Positions 13,501 through 28,500 of a DNA stretch of 64,000 nt are shown here, in pieces. The notes beneath the pieces are model-generated. The model was not told the origin of the DNA. It saw nothing but the letters and a program-made list of their open reading frames with translations, and did no database searches. The position numbers were made by a program, and so were the translations under genes. This DNA comes from Nectonema munidae (lineage: Eukaryota > Nematomorpha > Nectonematoida > Nectonematidae). Within the stretch, counting starts at the first letter, position 1. Every line of letters begins with the position of its first letter. The stretch is taken from assembly GCA_030549495.1 (NCBI GenBank), contig JAUIRK010000570.1, forward strand, positions 1,899,501-1,963,500, read 5' to 3'.

Positions 13501-16500
13501 CCCGATGTGAACGGGGTAAAATTCACAGACATTATTTTCAAAATTATTGAGATGTATGAACAAAAAAGTTTTAAAATATAAAATTGTTTTAATAAATTAA
13601 TATTTTAACGAACCATTATAATATCTTTAACTGTTTCTGGATCCAAATTCGTTCTTTTGTTGGCAATAAAATTTGATCCTCAACTTCTAATTTTGATCAA
13701 CTAGCTGGTATTAAATTATATTTTCACCGAATTACATAAAAGTGGTAAATTCACCTTTCTTGCTTCCAGACCAAAACATAAATTTTTTATTGAAGTTTTA
13801 ATAAATTACAATATCAAAAAGGTGACTAAACCAAAGAAGAATAGTCATAAACAACGTAAAAGCACTGTTTTTAAGAAACATTTAAATGACAAGCCTATGA
13901 TTATAGTGATCTACAATGATAATGGCAATCTTATATACTAAAAAATACAATAAGATAACTTGAGTTTATAAAAATTAATTTGCAGGTTCCCTGTTTTACT
14001 ATTAGTCTGCACTACAGAAGTTATTCCTTACCCGATTACGGAAAACGGGGAAAATGCTTCCCTACGGAGAATGTGGAGAATGTCTCCCATAGAAGGGGAA
14101 ATTTCGGGATCCTCGCAGGACCCTGTTGTGGGCGCTTTAGAAACAGATCAAGGAAGGCTTATAAATGAAGGTAAGAAGCATACGAGTAAGAGAGTGAGTT
14201 GATTGCTCAAATTACACGTGCAATTGTCCATGACTTTGTGATAATATTGAAGTTGCTCCTCACAACCACCGCCATGCTCCTCCTTTAAAGTATCTTCGCT
14301 TTTCCCTGCCAAATGGTTGACAGGATGTTGAGATGAGGAAGTTTTGGATGGAGGGCCCTGATGACACTCAATCCCAGAACTTGAGACACCTGAAGACGGC
14401 TTCTCAGGAGCATGCAGTGAGGGAGAGAGGGAAATGCCTTTTGTGGAGAACTCATCTGCGCCAATGACACGGCTACTACTTTGTTGCATCAAGTGCCAGT
14501 TTTGCAAGTCGTTTAAACTACGTTGTAGTTGCGCAACTTAAACCGTGTACATACGTATGCATAAATATCAGTTAGATGTATCTTTACTCTGATACACTTT
14601 AAAGGTCAGATTATTATAACACATTATATACAGCATATTGCTCATATTCTTTATATCATTTGAGTTATGGCACTCTTACAGTGGATAATAACGTTCTATA
14701 TCGGCTCTTAAAAGTGTAGGTCTTAAATTACCATCATAAGAATATATTTACAATTGTAAATATTTTGTATTTTTATTGATGGAATTTGTATTTAATATCC
14801 ATCTAAAAAATGTGTACTAAACTCAGTAAAATTTGACATCAAAATCCTTGTTTTTTTTACAAGCAGGATAATTTCATTATCCGAATAGTTTTTTTTAATG
14901 TTCTGTTCGGATTAACCCATATTGTACCAACCACTACATTTGTAGTGGTAAGATTTCACAAAAAACTACAAAATAATCAACCACTAAAATTCCTATTTTT
15001 TTTAAATACTTTGAGAAAAATAAATTAAAAAAGATATTTTATATAAAAAAAATAAATTTATTATTTTTTATCATTTATTTTTTTTATATAAAGTTGTCAT
15101 TTCATGCTATTTTTTCTTTTTGATCCACTCTACTTTTAGCTGGAATTTTCTAGATCATTTATTTTTTTTGAAACTTTTTTTTTCTGGTAGAAACATTCTA
15201 TACTAAAAAAGCATTTTATCTATCAGTTTTGAAGTCCATTATAAATAATATTTACAGGTATTTTTATGTTTATATTTTACCACTACAAATGTAGTGGATG
15301 GTACTTACATGATAAAATATATTTATTTTTTAGAATTAGAAAATGGATAAAAGATTACATAAATTTTTATTTCTTTACGACGCTATTGATCAAATAGAAT
15401 CTTCTAATTTCAATAATGTTGATATTATCCTTACTGGACCTCCGAATGATGACCAAAATATTAGTGAAGACGAAGATGTTGATGAAGACAATTTTGAAAA
15501 TGAAAGAATACCTGATGAAACTTGCGGTGAAGTTGAAATTTTTTATGATTACGAATTAGATAACGAAGAAATAAATCTTGGTTCGAGGAATAATGCGTGG
15601 AAAAAAGGAAGTATATTTGAATCTACCTCTATAGAAAATGATCATTTTTATAGAAAAGTTACTGAACAATGCTCAAACTTAAATCTCCATAATGAATGGG
15701 AAATTTTTCATTATTTTTTTAAAGATATTTTTGAACTAATTTTAGATCAAACATTGTTGTATGCTCATGCTGATAAAAACAATTTGAACTTTACATTAAA
15801 TTTTCAAGAACTCTATAACTTTTTAGGAATAATTTTTCTATCAGGATACAATATAAGAAGTTCTGAGAAAGATTTTTGGTCGAAATCCACAGATCTAGTT
15901 TGTGAAGCTGTGACTGAAGTGATGAGCCGTCGTAGATTTTTAGAAATAAAATCCTTTTTGCATGTTTCAAACAATTCATCCCTTTCTGGAGCAAAAATGG
16001 CGAAGGTAGAGAAACTATATGAGTTGCTAAATAAATTAGTTTTGGTGTTTTTGAAGAAAGTCTCTCAATAGACGAGTCGATGCTTCCCTACTTTGGCAGA
16101 CACAGTTGTAAACAATTTATAAAAGGGAAACCGATTCGATTCGGTTATAAATTATGGGTTTTGTCTGGTAAATCAGGAATTCCTTTTTATGTTTCTATTT
16201 ATCAAGGCAAAACAAGCAATGAAAAAACTCCTTTAGGAACTAAAGTAATTGAGGACTGTATCAAAGTAATTGAAAATCCTCTAAATCATAAATTATACTT
16301 TGACAATTTTTTCTCTTCTTTTAAAGTGTTGAAAGATTTGAAAAAAGAGGGTTTAGAGCAACTGCAACTATGAGAAAAAATAGGCTGAAAGAATGTTCTC
16401 TGATAGATTTCAACAAATTAAAAAAAGAGCCTAGAGGTTATTTTGAGGTTTACATGAATTTCTTGTATTGAAAATAACATCTTAAAAAACACAAAACACT

Positions 16501-19500
16501 TAGAATTTTCTAATAAATTTGCGCTAAGAGATGAAATAAAATAACTAGCGTCAGAAAATGGCCTTTCACTTTTAACGCTTGTTGGTTTGACACGATAGAT
16601 CAGTGTACAATTTTTTCAAACATTTTAGAAGTTCCTTCAAACATCTTAAATTTATTATTTAAATTTTCTGAATTTAAATTTACTTTCTTTGAATTAATTT
16701 TTTAACTTCTTTATAGAACTCTTGAATTATTTCCTCTCCTGCAGAACGCCCATTTTCTACTTTTAGAAAATCTTGGTGTAGCCTATCATTTTTGAAAGGC
16801 TATTAATCTAGCTTTATTGATTTTAGAAAAAAATTTGTTCCTATTCTGCGATGTTTTGATTCGCTTTCGCAATTTTCAGCTTCAAAAGTATTTTGGTGGA
16901 GTACAATGCATCGCATACAGCAAGATGAATAATGAACAGCACATACTTTATGATAACATTAAACTTCTTTCTCAAATTTTAGCATTATTGCTCGCCGTCT
17001 GTAGTACAAGATACAATATCTTTTCTCAAACTGAAATTAAATTTGAGAAAAGATATCTTGAATCTTGAAGGAATTTAAAGAATCAAAATTTTGAAGCATA
17101 CAAAGACACCAAAAGTTTATCGAACATTATTTTAAACTTAATTTTTTTTTGATAAAATTTAATTACCATATTTTAACCATTGTGTGGGATTTAGGATGTG
17201 GCATATCGTACTTAAACTAAATTTTCTTGTATAAATTTACTATTAGGATTACAATTGAAACTTAAACCATCTATACTAGCTAATAAAGATATTTCGTATT
17301 CTATTGATTTTTTAATTAAGGATTTTTTAATATTTTAGAGAATCTTTTTAGAAGAGCTTAATATTTCTTGAATGTCAATTAAATGACTTTTTGAATTTGA
17401 GATTTTACACTTGAGGTCGTTCCTCCAGAACACTTTAAAGTTATGTTGCAAATGTTACTACATATTACAAACTCTTTTTCAACTTTTGAGAAATAATTTC
17501 AAATTTTAGATTTAGGAAGGCATTTTGAATAAAAGGAAAAAGAAATATAAGAAAAATAGAAAATTGAAAAAAGTAAACAATATAATAAATAAATAAAACA
17601 TTCTACAATCGAAAAAACCGGCTTTTTAATACGATTTTCGTTTTGATGAAAATTTTCATAACCGGTTTTTCCGATTTTTCTACACTAATAGAGATGGACC
17701 TAAAATACGTAAAAAAAAAAAGGTTGACAGAATTTTGGCGGTAAAGGTTTTCTTCACACTGTCTTTTTGTCGTAGGACGCCGTAAGGAACTTTCGCTAGA
17801 TAATTGCAGTCGGAGACTAGGATCTTTTTACAATGCCCCAAGGGAATTGAATCTAGGTAATTAGTCTTATATAACTAATATTGATACATGTAGCAAGTAG
17901 GGATGCACTAACGTTTCGCCACAAGGAACTTTTCCCGTAGACTAGTTAAGTAAAAAAATAACGCACACTAACTGTCTGGTTTTAATGAATTTAAGGCTAC
18001 GCATACTTTCCTGAAAGTATTATAATGGAATCTTTTGAAAAGTGACACATTTCAAGATAACACATCCAAAAAGGGCATACCCTGTAGCAAAGCAGCGAGT
18101 ATGATTTTCTTGGTTGAAATAGAAGTAGAAAACTTGGAAGGTGTGAGAAGAGTGCTGTTTGACTCCTTTTCAGAATCGTTGTGATATTTGCTTACATCTG
18201 TTAGCATATCGTGGATCAATTTTTCTTTTTCCGTTAAACAATTCAACAGGATTTCTTCATTTCTTTTAAGAATTTCTGAAAAACACACAATAAATTAAAA
18301 ACATTTTTTATGTTTTAACCGAATTAAAGAAACTTATAGAAAAATCGATTAAATTCACTCATTTCAAAAATTGCGAGTTAGTAGCACATTTATAATCACT
18401 AAATAAGAGTAGAACTTGATTGAGTTAAATTATTTAAACAGTTTCATTTTAGAAGCTTGCTTTTTTTTTTACGAGTTTTGGCATTAGATTCGGAGTTTCC
18501 GTATGGAAAAATATGTGCAACCCTTTGAGAATTAGTGTCGCCCCAGTATACCAAGAAACAAAAGTTTTCTCCTTAAAATATATAAACTTTGATTGAAAAA
18601 GAAAGCAGACAATTATTCTCCAAAATTCTGGTCCTCAAACGGTTAATAATAAGAATTGGAGATTAGAATCAATGAAATATGTATGCGTAGTTTAAAATTT
18701 CAGACGTTTTTAAAGACTCAGAATGAGTGAAATAAAGGATGGATGAAAACTTACCGAAAGGAGAGTAAATAGGAAGAGCTGTTTCAACACGGTTGACTTG
18801 ACTAACTACGATCTCACTTGGGGGAATTAGATGAATGGACTGATCAACTACTTTGCTCTCACATGTTTCCGAATTATTGGCAATGAACTCTTTTTTGTCA
18901 TTAAACTCCTCTTCCTTATTTTCATCATCTTCTGACATGGATTTAACTTTTTCGAGTAGTGAGTTCGCAAATTGGCACGTCAAGCGCTCACTAGAAAGTG
19001 AAAAGGATGTAGTAAAAATAAAGCGATTAAAGTAAAAGTGTGTTTCCAACTTTCTTGCTTGAAGAGAAGTTAGGCTGTCGTTGAAAGAATCCGATCTTGT
19101 GGATGTTTTTTGCTTTGTTGGAGTTCTAAAGTCATCTTTAAAATTAGGCACTTTATCTGAAATACTCGTGAGAGATTTATCTAAAGTAGATAACAATGGA
19201 GATGAGGAAGTCGTTTGAGATCTTGAATTCGATAAAGGAGAATTTGCTAGTTCAGCAGATCTGAATGAATTATTTGACTTCTCGGCAATAAGCTGATCTA
19301 CACAAAAGTCAATTTGCTTTATCCACCTTAAATACAAAAAGCGGGCAATTATTTCAAGAATAGAAAAAAAACAAACTTTTTTCTTTCATTTGTCGAAGTT
19401 GCAATCAACTCGTAAAGTTGGGGACCTTCTGTTAAAGTACTCACCAAGAAGAAAGCTCTTTGATCTAAAAAGTTTATTCGAATGAAATCATATGGAATGC

Positions 19501-22500
19501 AGTACAAAGTATCTTTACCAGTAGCAACATTTTTGGTCAAAACATTTTCCAGCTTGATTATCGGTGAATATGACATTTTGATCTCATCTTTATTTGAATT
19601 AAAATTTGTTGACTGTAGTTTTAGAATGAAGCGACATTCATCCTAAACATTAAAAAAATAATGAAAGTTTGAAGTAAGGTTTTTTCCAATCGTACTTGAA
19701 ATCTCATAAACAAATCGTTAAAATTCTTGAACGATTTGAAAAGCTTATGGCATTATATCAAATAAATAACCAATTAAAAAAGTAGCCGAATATGTATTAT
19801 TATTATTATTTTATATTAAAACTATATCTTTTCTTGTTTCTATACGATGAACGTCTATTATATGTATTTAATTAATACTTATTATGCAGGTATGTTAAGT
19901 TAAGTATTGTTTAAGATGTTTCCACTCATCCTTTCAGATATCGTGGTTTCGCCCGGAATGCTGAGTCCAGAATCTACCTGGACTTTCTATCCCACTAAAA
20001 GGCTAATACCAGCCCTCGTTACTGCATAACTATACCTTGAGATATATAATTTTACAAGAGTGTATGATTCAAATATGTAAATACAGCTAAGTGAAAGATA
20101 AATCCTAAGGCGAACGTTCCCAAAATCGGAAAGAATCTTAATGCCTAGTGATAGCTTAATTTTACTAACAAGATTAGAATCGGGTCGCCAGATACCTTTG
20201 AATTCTTCAGAGGAAGAAAACCAGTATAAAAAAACTGGCTTATTGTTAAATAAAATGATATAGTTATAAAAAGGATATGCTAGAAAACGGAAGTTAATGC
20301 AAGTATGTGCACTAATAACATATTTTGTTTTTTTTTCATTTTAATACATGATAAATGTAAAGGTAGGCCTTTAACCTGTGAGCAAAGGTATCTATGTTGT
20401 TATTTTATATTTAATTAATAAATTTAATCTATAATAATAATCTAAAAAAAAGAAATATTATAATGTATTTATAAAAATTAAAAAATAGCAATATGGCATA
20501 GTACCTAAAGTTCATGATTTTTCAATAAAATAATTTTGTCAGAAATTAAATTAAGAATTCTGGAGACTCAAGATTTTTCCCGAGAAAATGTAATAAAACC
20601 TATAAACGCCAATATTGAAACATAAACGTATAACTATTCTTTATTTAAGATTAATATTTTTGAGATAAAAATTTAGACACAATGGAAAACTTTCTCCCAC
20701 ATTCACACAGTGTGTAGGTAGAAAAGCATTTTGTGATAGTTGCAAAGATTAAGATAGTTTATAAGTTTGCTTAAGAACCCGAGACAAACTATAAAAGAAA
20801 CTTTTAGTTAAATCCTAATACCAGACGATTTATAGAGATGTAAAATGCATAGAAAGATCTTCAAAAATATCATTAAAAACGAAAAAGGTTAAAAATCCAG
20901 AAAAAATAAATACGACGATTTGAACTGATTGAAAACAATAATATATATTTTTCCTTTACAAGACTCAATTTGAAAAAAAAGTTAAAAAAAAAACTCAAAT
21001 TAGGATGTAGTTGCAAAAGTGCATGTTGTGAAAGAGTAATAAGGTAGCATCTTTTGCACACAAAAAAGACCAAAATGATTTACTTGTTTTTGCATTAAAA
21101 TGATGAGAGTTTTGAGGAGAAGACAATGTACATCGATGGATTTATTTCTAGTAAATCTCCAAGTCAAAGGTCCGTCATATATGAGTGTGTGGGTCGTTAG
21201 GTCGAGATTTTTAACTTCAAAAGTGCGAATATCTTGAGCACGCTCATAGGCTTTTTCTAACTGACTTTTATCTAGACGATTCTGAAAAACACAATAAAAT
21301 AATTTTTAGGGAATAAAAAGCAAAATTAATGTAGTTAACCTCCCCTAGTAAAATAGGAATGACACAAAATAACGCTGTAACTAAAAATTATAAAGTATTT
21401 TCCTTTACAACCAAAATTTTTTTGTGAATTCGAAATAATAAATTTTTTGATTGTTTTACACTGTAAGGGAGTACAAATCGTAATAAAGGGGCATGGTTCG
21501 TCCATCGCCACTGCTAAAGACGCTTCTAATATGGATCTGCTCGAAGAGAGCTCAAATTTCTATAAAAAAAGAAGAGACTAGTTTTATCAAAAATTAAGGA
21601 GACAATAAAAATCATATTTCAATTTCTTTTATCTTCAAAACAATCTTTCTATATACTCTATTAGTTAGTCCATGACAATAAAACAACAAAAAAGAAAAAT
21701 ACTTTCATTAAGATATATTCAATAAGATAATGCCTCTTTCATGGCACCAAATTCTACTTGCGAAGTAATTTGTTTTTCATTTGTTTCATCTGTTTTGCGT
21801 CTCCCTATTCCCAGGACGTTGACACACACAAGTATATTCAAGAAAAGCATATATGAGAACAAAAAATTGAGTAAGGTGCACGGAAATAAAACTTAATTTG
21901 AGATTGGATTTTATGCAGAAAAATAAAATTGTAAGTTTACGTGTGCTCGATCATCATCATTAACTCAACACATTGTGAAATGATCCTCAAAACTAATTGT
22001 TCACCACCGGTTGGATGAGGATCAAGCACAGCAACTAGACGCAAGTTCTTAAACCTCACGAATAGAAGCTCAAAAATTCTCAAAGTGGTTCAAAGTGGAA
22101 CTAATGAAGCTTCAATAGCCGAGACCGGCCTTTCAAAGAGTGTTTGGTTAGTGGTGATGATCAAATAGAAGCAAATTTACAATTTCCAATTACAACATAT
22201 CTTGCATGCACAAATATAAATATATTAAATTAATAAAAATATACAATTTCAATTTTTCACTCTTTAGCGTGAAATTCTTATAAAGAGTAGCGATTTCTGG
22301 GGCATATCGGCCATGTGAAGTATGAAGAGTAAACTTTTACCTGAAAATCAATTAGTGTGTATCTGTTCTCGGACTCCTTTATTTCTTTGTTAACGTAATC
22401 AAGGATTTCTTTAGAATTTTCGTATGCCTCTGTAAGCTTGCTGTACTCAGCAGTATCAGGGGGCGTGTATTTTAGAAGGTTTTCAATCAATAGAGGATAC

Positions 22501-25500
22501 TTTGTCAACCTTTGAGCTTGACAAGGTATTATATCACGAAATTGTAGACGTCTTAAAAGTTTATAAAGAACCACATAATTTTCATACAAGCAACATTAAA
22601 GAAAACTAACAACTCTAAAAATGGATATTTTAAAATGGTATATTCGCGTAATAAGTTTTCCAACAGTCAGGATTTATATGAAGATATATAAGAAATTGGG
22701 TACTATTTAGTATCATAAGATGCAATAAATATAACAGAATATAAGGTGCATTTATTAAATTAAATCAAAAGATTTATAACGAGACGAAGAAACTTATCTT
22801 ACCTACAGTAAGAATTGGATTCAACTGCAATGAAATGTTGCGTAAGTTTCACATCTTTTCGTAGAAAATTTTTCAAGTTTTGCAAACCCATTGTTTGATT
22901 TTTGCAAAATACTCCAGAAGCGATTTTAAAACTTTCATAGTTTTCTCCAACAAACTTAATTTAAAAAAGGCTACCGTTTAGATTTTAATATCGTTAAAAC
23001 GGTAAATTACTTACAAATTCGTGAATAATATGAGAGATGGATTCAACAATAATGTTATCATTTTTCAAACTTCTCAGTTTGTTTTTGAAATTATTGTGCA
23101 TGTCTAAAATTTGTTTCAAGTTGGGGAAGAGGATAGTCAAGTCATCACTTAGCAAATTTGCTTTTGAAAGGGAGGTGTAAAACAAAAAGTACAATATCTT
23201 TAACAAGCGAACGTGACTTCTTTCGGTATAAATAAACTCTAAAATTAATCCGGTTTTCAAAGACCATAAAAGTAAAAGTAAACTGTTAAAAACAAACCAT
23301 TAATCACATCCTGACGCTTCACTTCTTTAGGCTTAAGCTTTTTCAAAACTTCCCAGTCAATTAGCTTCTGCCATTCAGGAGCTTCAGCTTCAATATCCAT
23401 ATCGGAATCATCCAGAATGTCGTCTGGAATAACCTCATTTGCTAATCCCTTTTGTTCAATTCGTGTGCTACTTTAGTAGAAAATATATATAAAAATAGAA
23501 TAATTTAGCGTCATTCACTCAAAAAAGTGTGCTAAAGGAAAATGTTTGGCCTATCTGTGCCAAACCATAAGCAATGAAAGTTCAGTGATAGATTTGAATT
23601 CAAGACCCTAGAGTACCAGTACTAAATATCTAAACAAACTTACTAAAATCTTACCGTGAAATATACATTTTTTGAAATAGGAAATATCATCTGCTCTAGC
23701 AATTTGTGTATATGGTACGTTATCATGGAACAAAATTAGTTCTCTTTGATTTTCATTTATCGGAATCACATTATTTATATATAAAAATGAGATATTTCTA
23801 GATCATTGATTTTCTAAATTTGAAATTTTTAAAAATGTTATTTGTATGTTAGATGCTAGAAACTGACAAAACAATTTAGGTTTAAAATCAGCAAATTAAT
23901 AAATACTTTTCAAAAGAAAGGTAAAGGGCGCGTTTGGGTTTCAGAACGCATAGGAAACTGCCTATCAGGAATATGCTTCTGATTGGTGTAAACGAATATT
24001 CATTGAAAAACTTTTCAATATTTCCAAAAATAAAGTATTAAATGTGATTATTCATCATCATCTTCCTCTTCTAATTAAAATTTTTCAAAATTAATCTCAT
24101 TAAAAAATCAAAGAAAGCAATTTTCTGTTCGTTTGAAATATGAAGGTTGAAGTGGGATTTGATTGGGTTATTTCGTAAAATAAAAAATAAAGCTAATTAA
24201 TTATTATTAAAGCCAAACTATTGTTAGGATAAAAAACAAAAAGAAATGGTTAATTTTTACAAATTTAGTTAACCTTTCGCCTAGTCGTAAGTATTAAACA
24301 GAGAACTTTAATTAGGAGGAAAATAGTTACATTTGTAATGCGACTGATGTGAATATATGAAGATAGAATTTCAATTAATGAAGTATAATAAAAAATACTC
24401 TCGATTTGATAAACTAGATGTGGAAGAGCTTTCTGAGTTAACTTTTTCAAGCTTGGAGAAATTTGTTGAAACAGCTGATGATGTAATGTCACTGAAAAAA
24501 TATATGAAAAGAATAAGATTTTTGTTTCAACTTAGGATAGGCGTATAATTGAAGAATTCTAAAGGTTAATTAGGATAAACTATGAACAAATAAATGTTAT
24601 GATATAAAAATATAAAATCACTGACAAAACCTTAACCCATTCAGTACCATTGTTCCCAAAGATAACGCATACGACTCTAGAAATCGAACCTTAAAAATCC
24701 ATTGATTTTTACTCTGAAATATTCTCTATTTAATTCCATTTAAAACAAGAGCACGCCTGCGTTTCCTTTAGAAACATTGGTACTAAATGGGTTGATAAGG
24801 AATAAAAAAAGTTTATTAAAATAAAACGCTCTATTTAGGTAATGTTTAATTTCAAAAATGAAATGTCCCATTAGTTATAGATTGAATAAAATTTTATTCA
24901 ATCTCCAACTATTGTGAAGTCTAAACTTTGACATTAAGATGAATCTATTTGTTTTAATAGTATGTTTCATTAATTTGTAGAAATAAATTCAATATGCCTC
25001 AATGTAGAATCCCAAAACCTAAGTAGTTTGAACACGGGCATAGATAACCAAAACTTTTTTACTTGCTAATCAATTAAGTATTGATATGTTTATACAATTT
25101 GAAATTTATTGATTTCTCATAAATTATTTAAAAAAACATATTTTGCTATGTGTTTGATTTAAATATGAAAGTGGACGCAATGATGAAGAAATAATTTTAT
25201 TTTATACGAAAATTTGTTCTGTTTGATTTTGATTAGTGTTAAATTTTTTTGGGTAAGGTGTATACATTTAGATTTCTATTATTTTCTTTAAATCAGCGGA
25301 TAATTGCTCCTTTGTGAGGAATTTAAGAGTACGTATGGGGGAGGGGGGGGGGATTTTAAATCAAAAACCGACATGAGGAGATCAGAAGAGATAAAACTAT
25401 CAATATTTGCATTTACGTATTAAAATCAGGAAGCATTTTTATTTGTTATTAAATTTGTATAACTCCAAAAGAAAACAACAGTTTAAAGAGAGAATATAAA

Positions 25501-28500
25501 AATTGGACAAAATCAAGAAATTATCGTGTATATATATTACGCGGACGTTCCAAAAATGTAACATATTATTATCATTCTAAAAGTTTATTTATCTATACAA
25601 AGGAAAGGTATGCTAAATTAGGGTATGCTTGCTTTTTATTAATTAAAACTCTTTCATAAAATATTCGTTTCTTATTTTAAAACTAAATTTAAAATGAAAA
25701 ATAGACATGTTTTATTCTAAAAAATAGACATGTTTTAAATTTTTTGCAAAAGCTTTATATTTAATGAACGCTAGTTTTTTCAGAAAATTTGTTTTAAAAG
25801 CATGTTCAAAATCTAATCATAATATTTTCTTGCTTAAATTTTTTAAGAAATACAGCAATATTATTTTAAAGCTTAATCTAACTATTTATATATATTGTCG
25901 TTTAAGAATTGTAAATTTAATTCTTCATTTTGAAATATATCATATTAAATTTGTAGAAGGATTCTAGTCGCACTAAAATGATTCAAATATGAAAATAGGC
26001 TGAAACAAATATAAAACCCAAAAAATATAGTAGTCAAGAAGGATCGATTCCGTTTCTTGTCTGAAAACGGGTTTCTAACTCTACGGTAGGGAAATGGTAG
26101 AGAAGGAAAAGAAATGATGCCATGATTTGAAACATTTGTGTATTTTTCTACAACAAACAGATAATATAAAAAAGTTAATTAATATTGCTTAAATTAAAGA
26201 GAATAAAAATTTAGATTATATTAAAACAACATACGTAAGTTGCATGCATTCTTTAATTACTGGAAAGAAAACATATGCTGTGAAAGATAAGTTATAAATT
26301 TTTTTAATTAAAGAATTTAAGCGAGCGATTTAAATGTCGTGAATAAAGGGGCGTTGTTTTAAAAGCTGATGCTGCTGCTGCAAACACAACAACATATGGC
26401 ATCTTGAATAAATAAGATGAGTGAAGGATGAGCACAACTATCAAATCAAAGATTAAAGTATATATTACTAAAAAATAGCAGAAAAGGGCATTAAGTAATT
26501 AACTCGCCAGGACAAGTAAATCTTATTGCTTGTATATGCATGCTTTCATTTTTAAAACGGATGGCAAATAAAAAAGTTCTACTATAATTAATTTCTCAAA
26601 ATAGATTTTTAGTAATCGGATATCGTTCAAAAAATATTTTTTTATTATATGCTTCTCAATTAAAGATAAATGCATTGTTTTAATTTTGCTAGAATATTTA
26701 TACGCATAAACAGTCTAGCCTGAATAAGAGCGCCATCTTTTGCAAGTACAAAGTTAATTTCATATCTCATATTCATTTCGATAAAGCGCCGCTCAGTATC
26801 TTTAACTTTAAATCTATAATCACATTTCTACAAATTGATAAGAGATGAATTTGAAAGTGATGTTTCCGTCTCAATACTCACACTTTCGAAAGAGATGTTT
26901 AATTATGTTTATAAAAAACTTGATCAAGTAAACGAAGATTGATTTAACCTTTTGACTACCCAGCACCCCTATGATTATATTTGTTAACATTTATTCTCCT
27001 TTCCAAAATTATCTACCTCAAAATCTGCATTTGATCATTTTTCTTAAAATTTACATTTAGAATAATCATAATATAATACCGACAAGCGTGAAACTTCTTC
27101 CTCATGAGTGTTATGTAGAGACCATTGATCGTCTACGCTAAACTTCGAAAAAAATCGCATTTTCAAACTTTACTTCTTTCCGTAACGTAAACTCATATCA
27201 GAATAAAAAATACGATATTTAAAAAAAGTAACGTAATTAAACTTAACGATCAAAAAGATTTCTTTGATGTTTTTTACCTTGCAAATAAATGCCTCCAATA
27301 TTCATTAGTACAATCAATGCCTATTAACATTAAAGTTTTATATATTATTCATTTAAAGAGATGGTTAATTTGAAATAATATAATTTGTTAAGCAAAATTT
27401 TAAAACATCAAATTCTATAAATTAATTACAACTTTAATTACATTTTATCATAATTGTAATTTTAATAATTATAGTTTCTCTAAAGTAGTTGAAACAGATT
27501 ATTATTAATTACAAAAAAGTGGACACATAATTAACCTAAATTAATGCTAGTAGTCTTGCGTCAATATAATTATATAACCATAACTTACATCAAAATGCAT
27601 AGGGAAAGTGAAACCCGTTTATATCGGCTCTCTTATAGATATGACTCTTTTGATTTTACAGTAAATCGTATCTGATAGGATTACTGTATTCTAACTCGCA
27701 AATATCTGCATTCTGCAATTAGTGTGATGATGATGGCGCATTATTTTCAATGATAACTACAAGTGATGAGAAAAATATTGAATTAAATTGAAGACTATTA
27801 GAAACATGTGTGCAAAAATGAAGCACTAAAATCAAAGTACTAGAAGTTGTATTATTTTACACAATACACACATATCATCTTCTGTGTGTCTTTATGAAGC
27901 TTGCCTGGTGGCGCCACATGTTTGTTTACAATAATTTTCTCTTGCAAAAGGGTGATGTGGTATTCTCCATTACATTTTACCTTTACATGCATATGATGAA
28001 TTATAAATTTTGAAAATGCATCAAATTGTGTATTACGTCATGAAAGTTTTCATTCTTTTCACAACTCATTAAAATAACAACTCATCTAGTCTATCTAACT
28101 CTGACTATATTTGTGATCTGAAATTGTAAGAATTTATTTTTTTTTTGATAACGAACTTTTGTATTTGAAACAGAAATAGTGATTCATAAAATAGTTAACT
28201 CGATTTTTTAATATGAAATAAATGAATTTATTAAAAAATCAAATTGTTGACTCTTGTGGTCTTTTTTAAAAATAAGTAAAGGTGAAAAAAAGGACTTCTG
28301 TATTAATGAAACTTACCCACTTTGTCTCATCTATTATTTTGTATTTAATTTTTATTTATTGCAAAAAAATGACTAAGTTTTGAGAAATTACACTAAACTA
28401 GTGGTTAACTGAAAGGCCAGATACCCGTTAGGCATTCTTTAATTTCTTAAATCTTATCGGAACTTAAGCTTCTTGGAAAAAGCTTTACTGCAAGTGGTAA

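Larger units (their letters stand above)
14912..16460 (+). mobile_element. Broken piggyBac copy, 5' end intact, 3' part lost
   Basis: Left end at TTAA (14912-14915) followed by CCCATATTGTACCAACC. Coding starts at ATG 15343: acidic N-terminus (EDEDVDEDNFENE), then FLGIIFLSGYNIRSSEK, SRRRFLEIKSFLHVSNNSS; a frame change near 16045 leads to SIDESMLPYFGRHSCKQF, KPIRFGYKLWVLSGKSG, LYFDNFFSSFKVLKDL, then MRKNRLKECSLIDF to about 16450. First and second catalytic aspartates are present; the GGVDxxD region and the Cys-rich C-terminus are absent, and no right-hand end was found. Closely related to the 3240-4395 copy. Confidence 0.9.

Noticed and set aside
13446-13563. Extended open frame upstream of the 13390-13443 exon
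   Set aside because: There is no AG on the minus strand between 13446 and about 13620, so this part cannot follow an ordinary acceptor and is probably intron.
13980-14168. 62-codon plus-strand frame
   Set aside because: Antisense to the 14032-14134 exon; no motif.
25338-25352. G-run as a possible quadruplex or telomere-like signal
   Set aside because: A single low-complexity run without repeated spacing; nothing supports a function.
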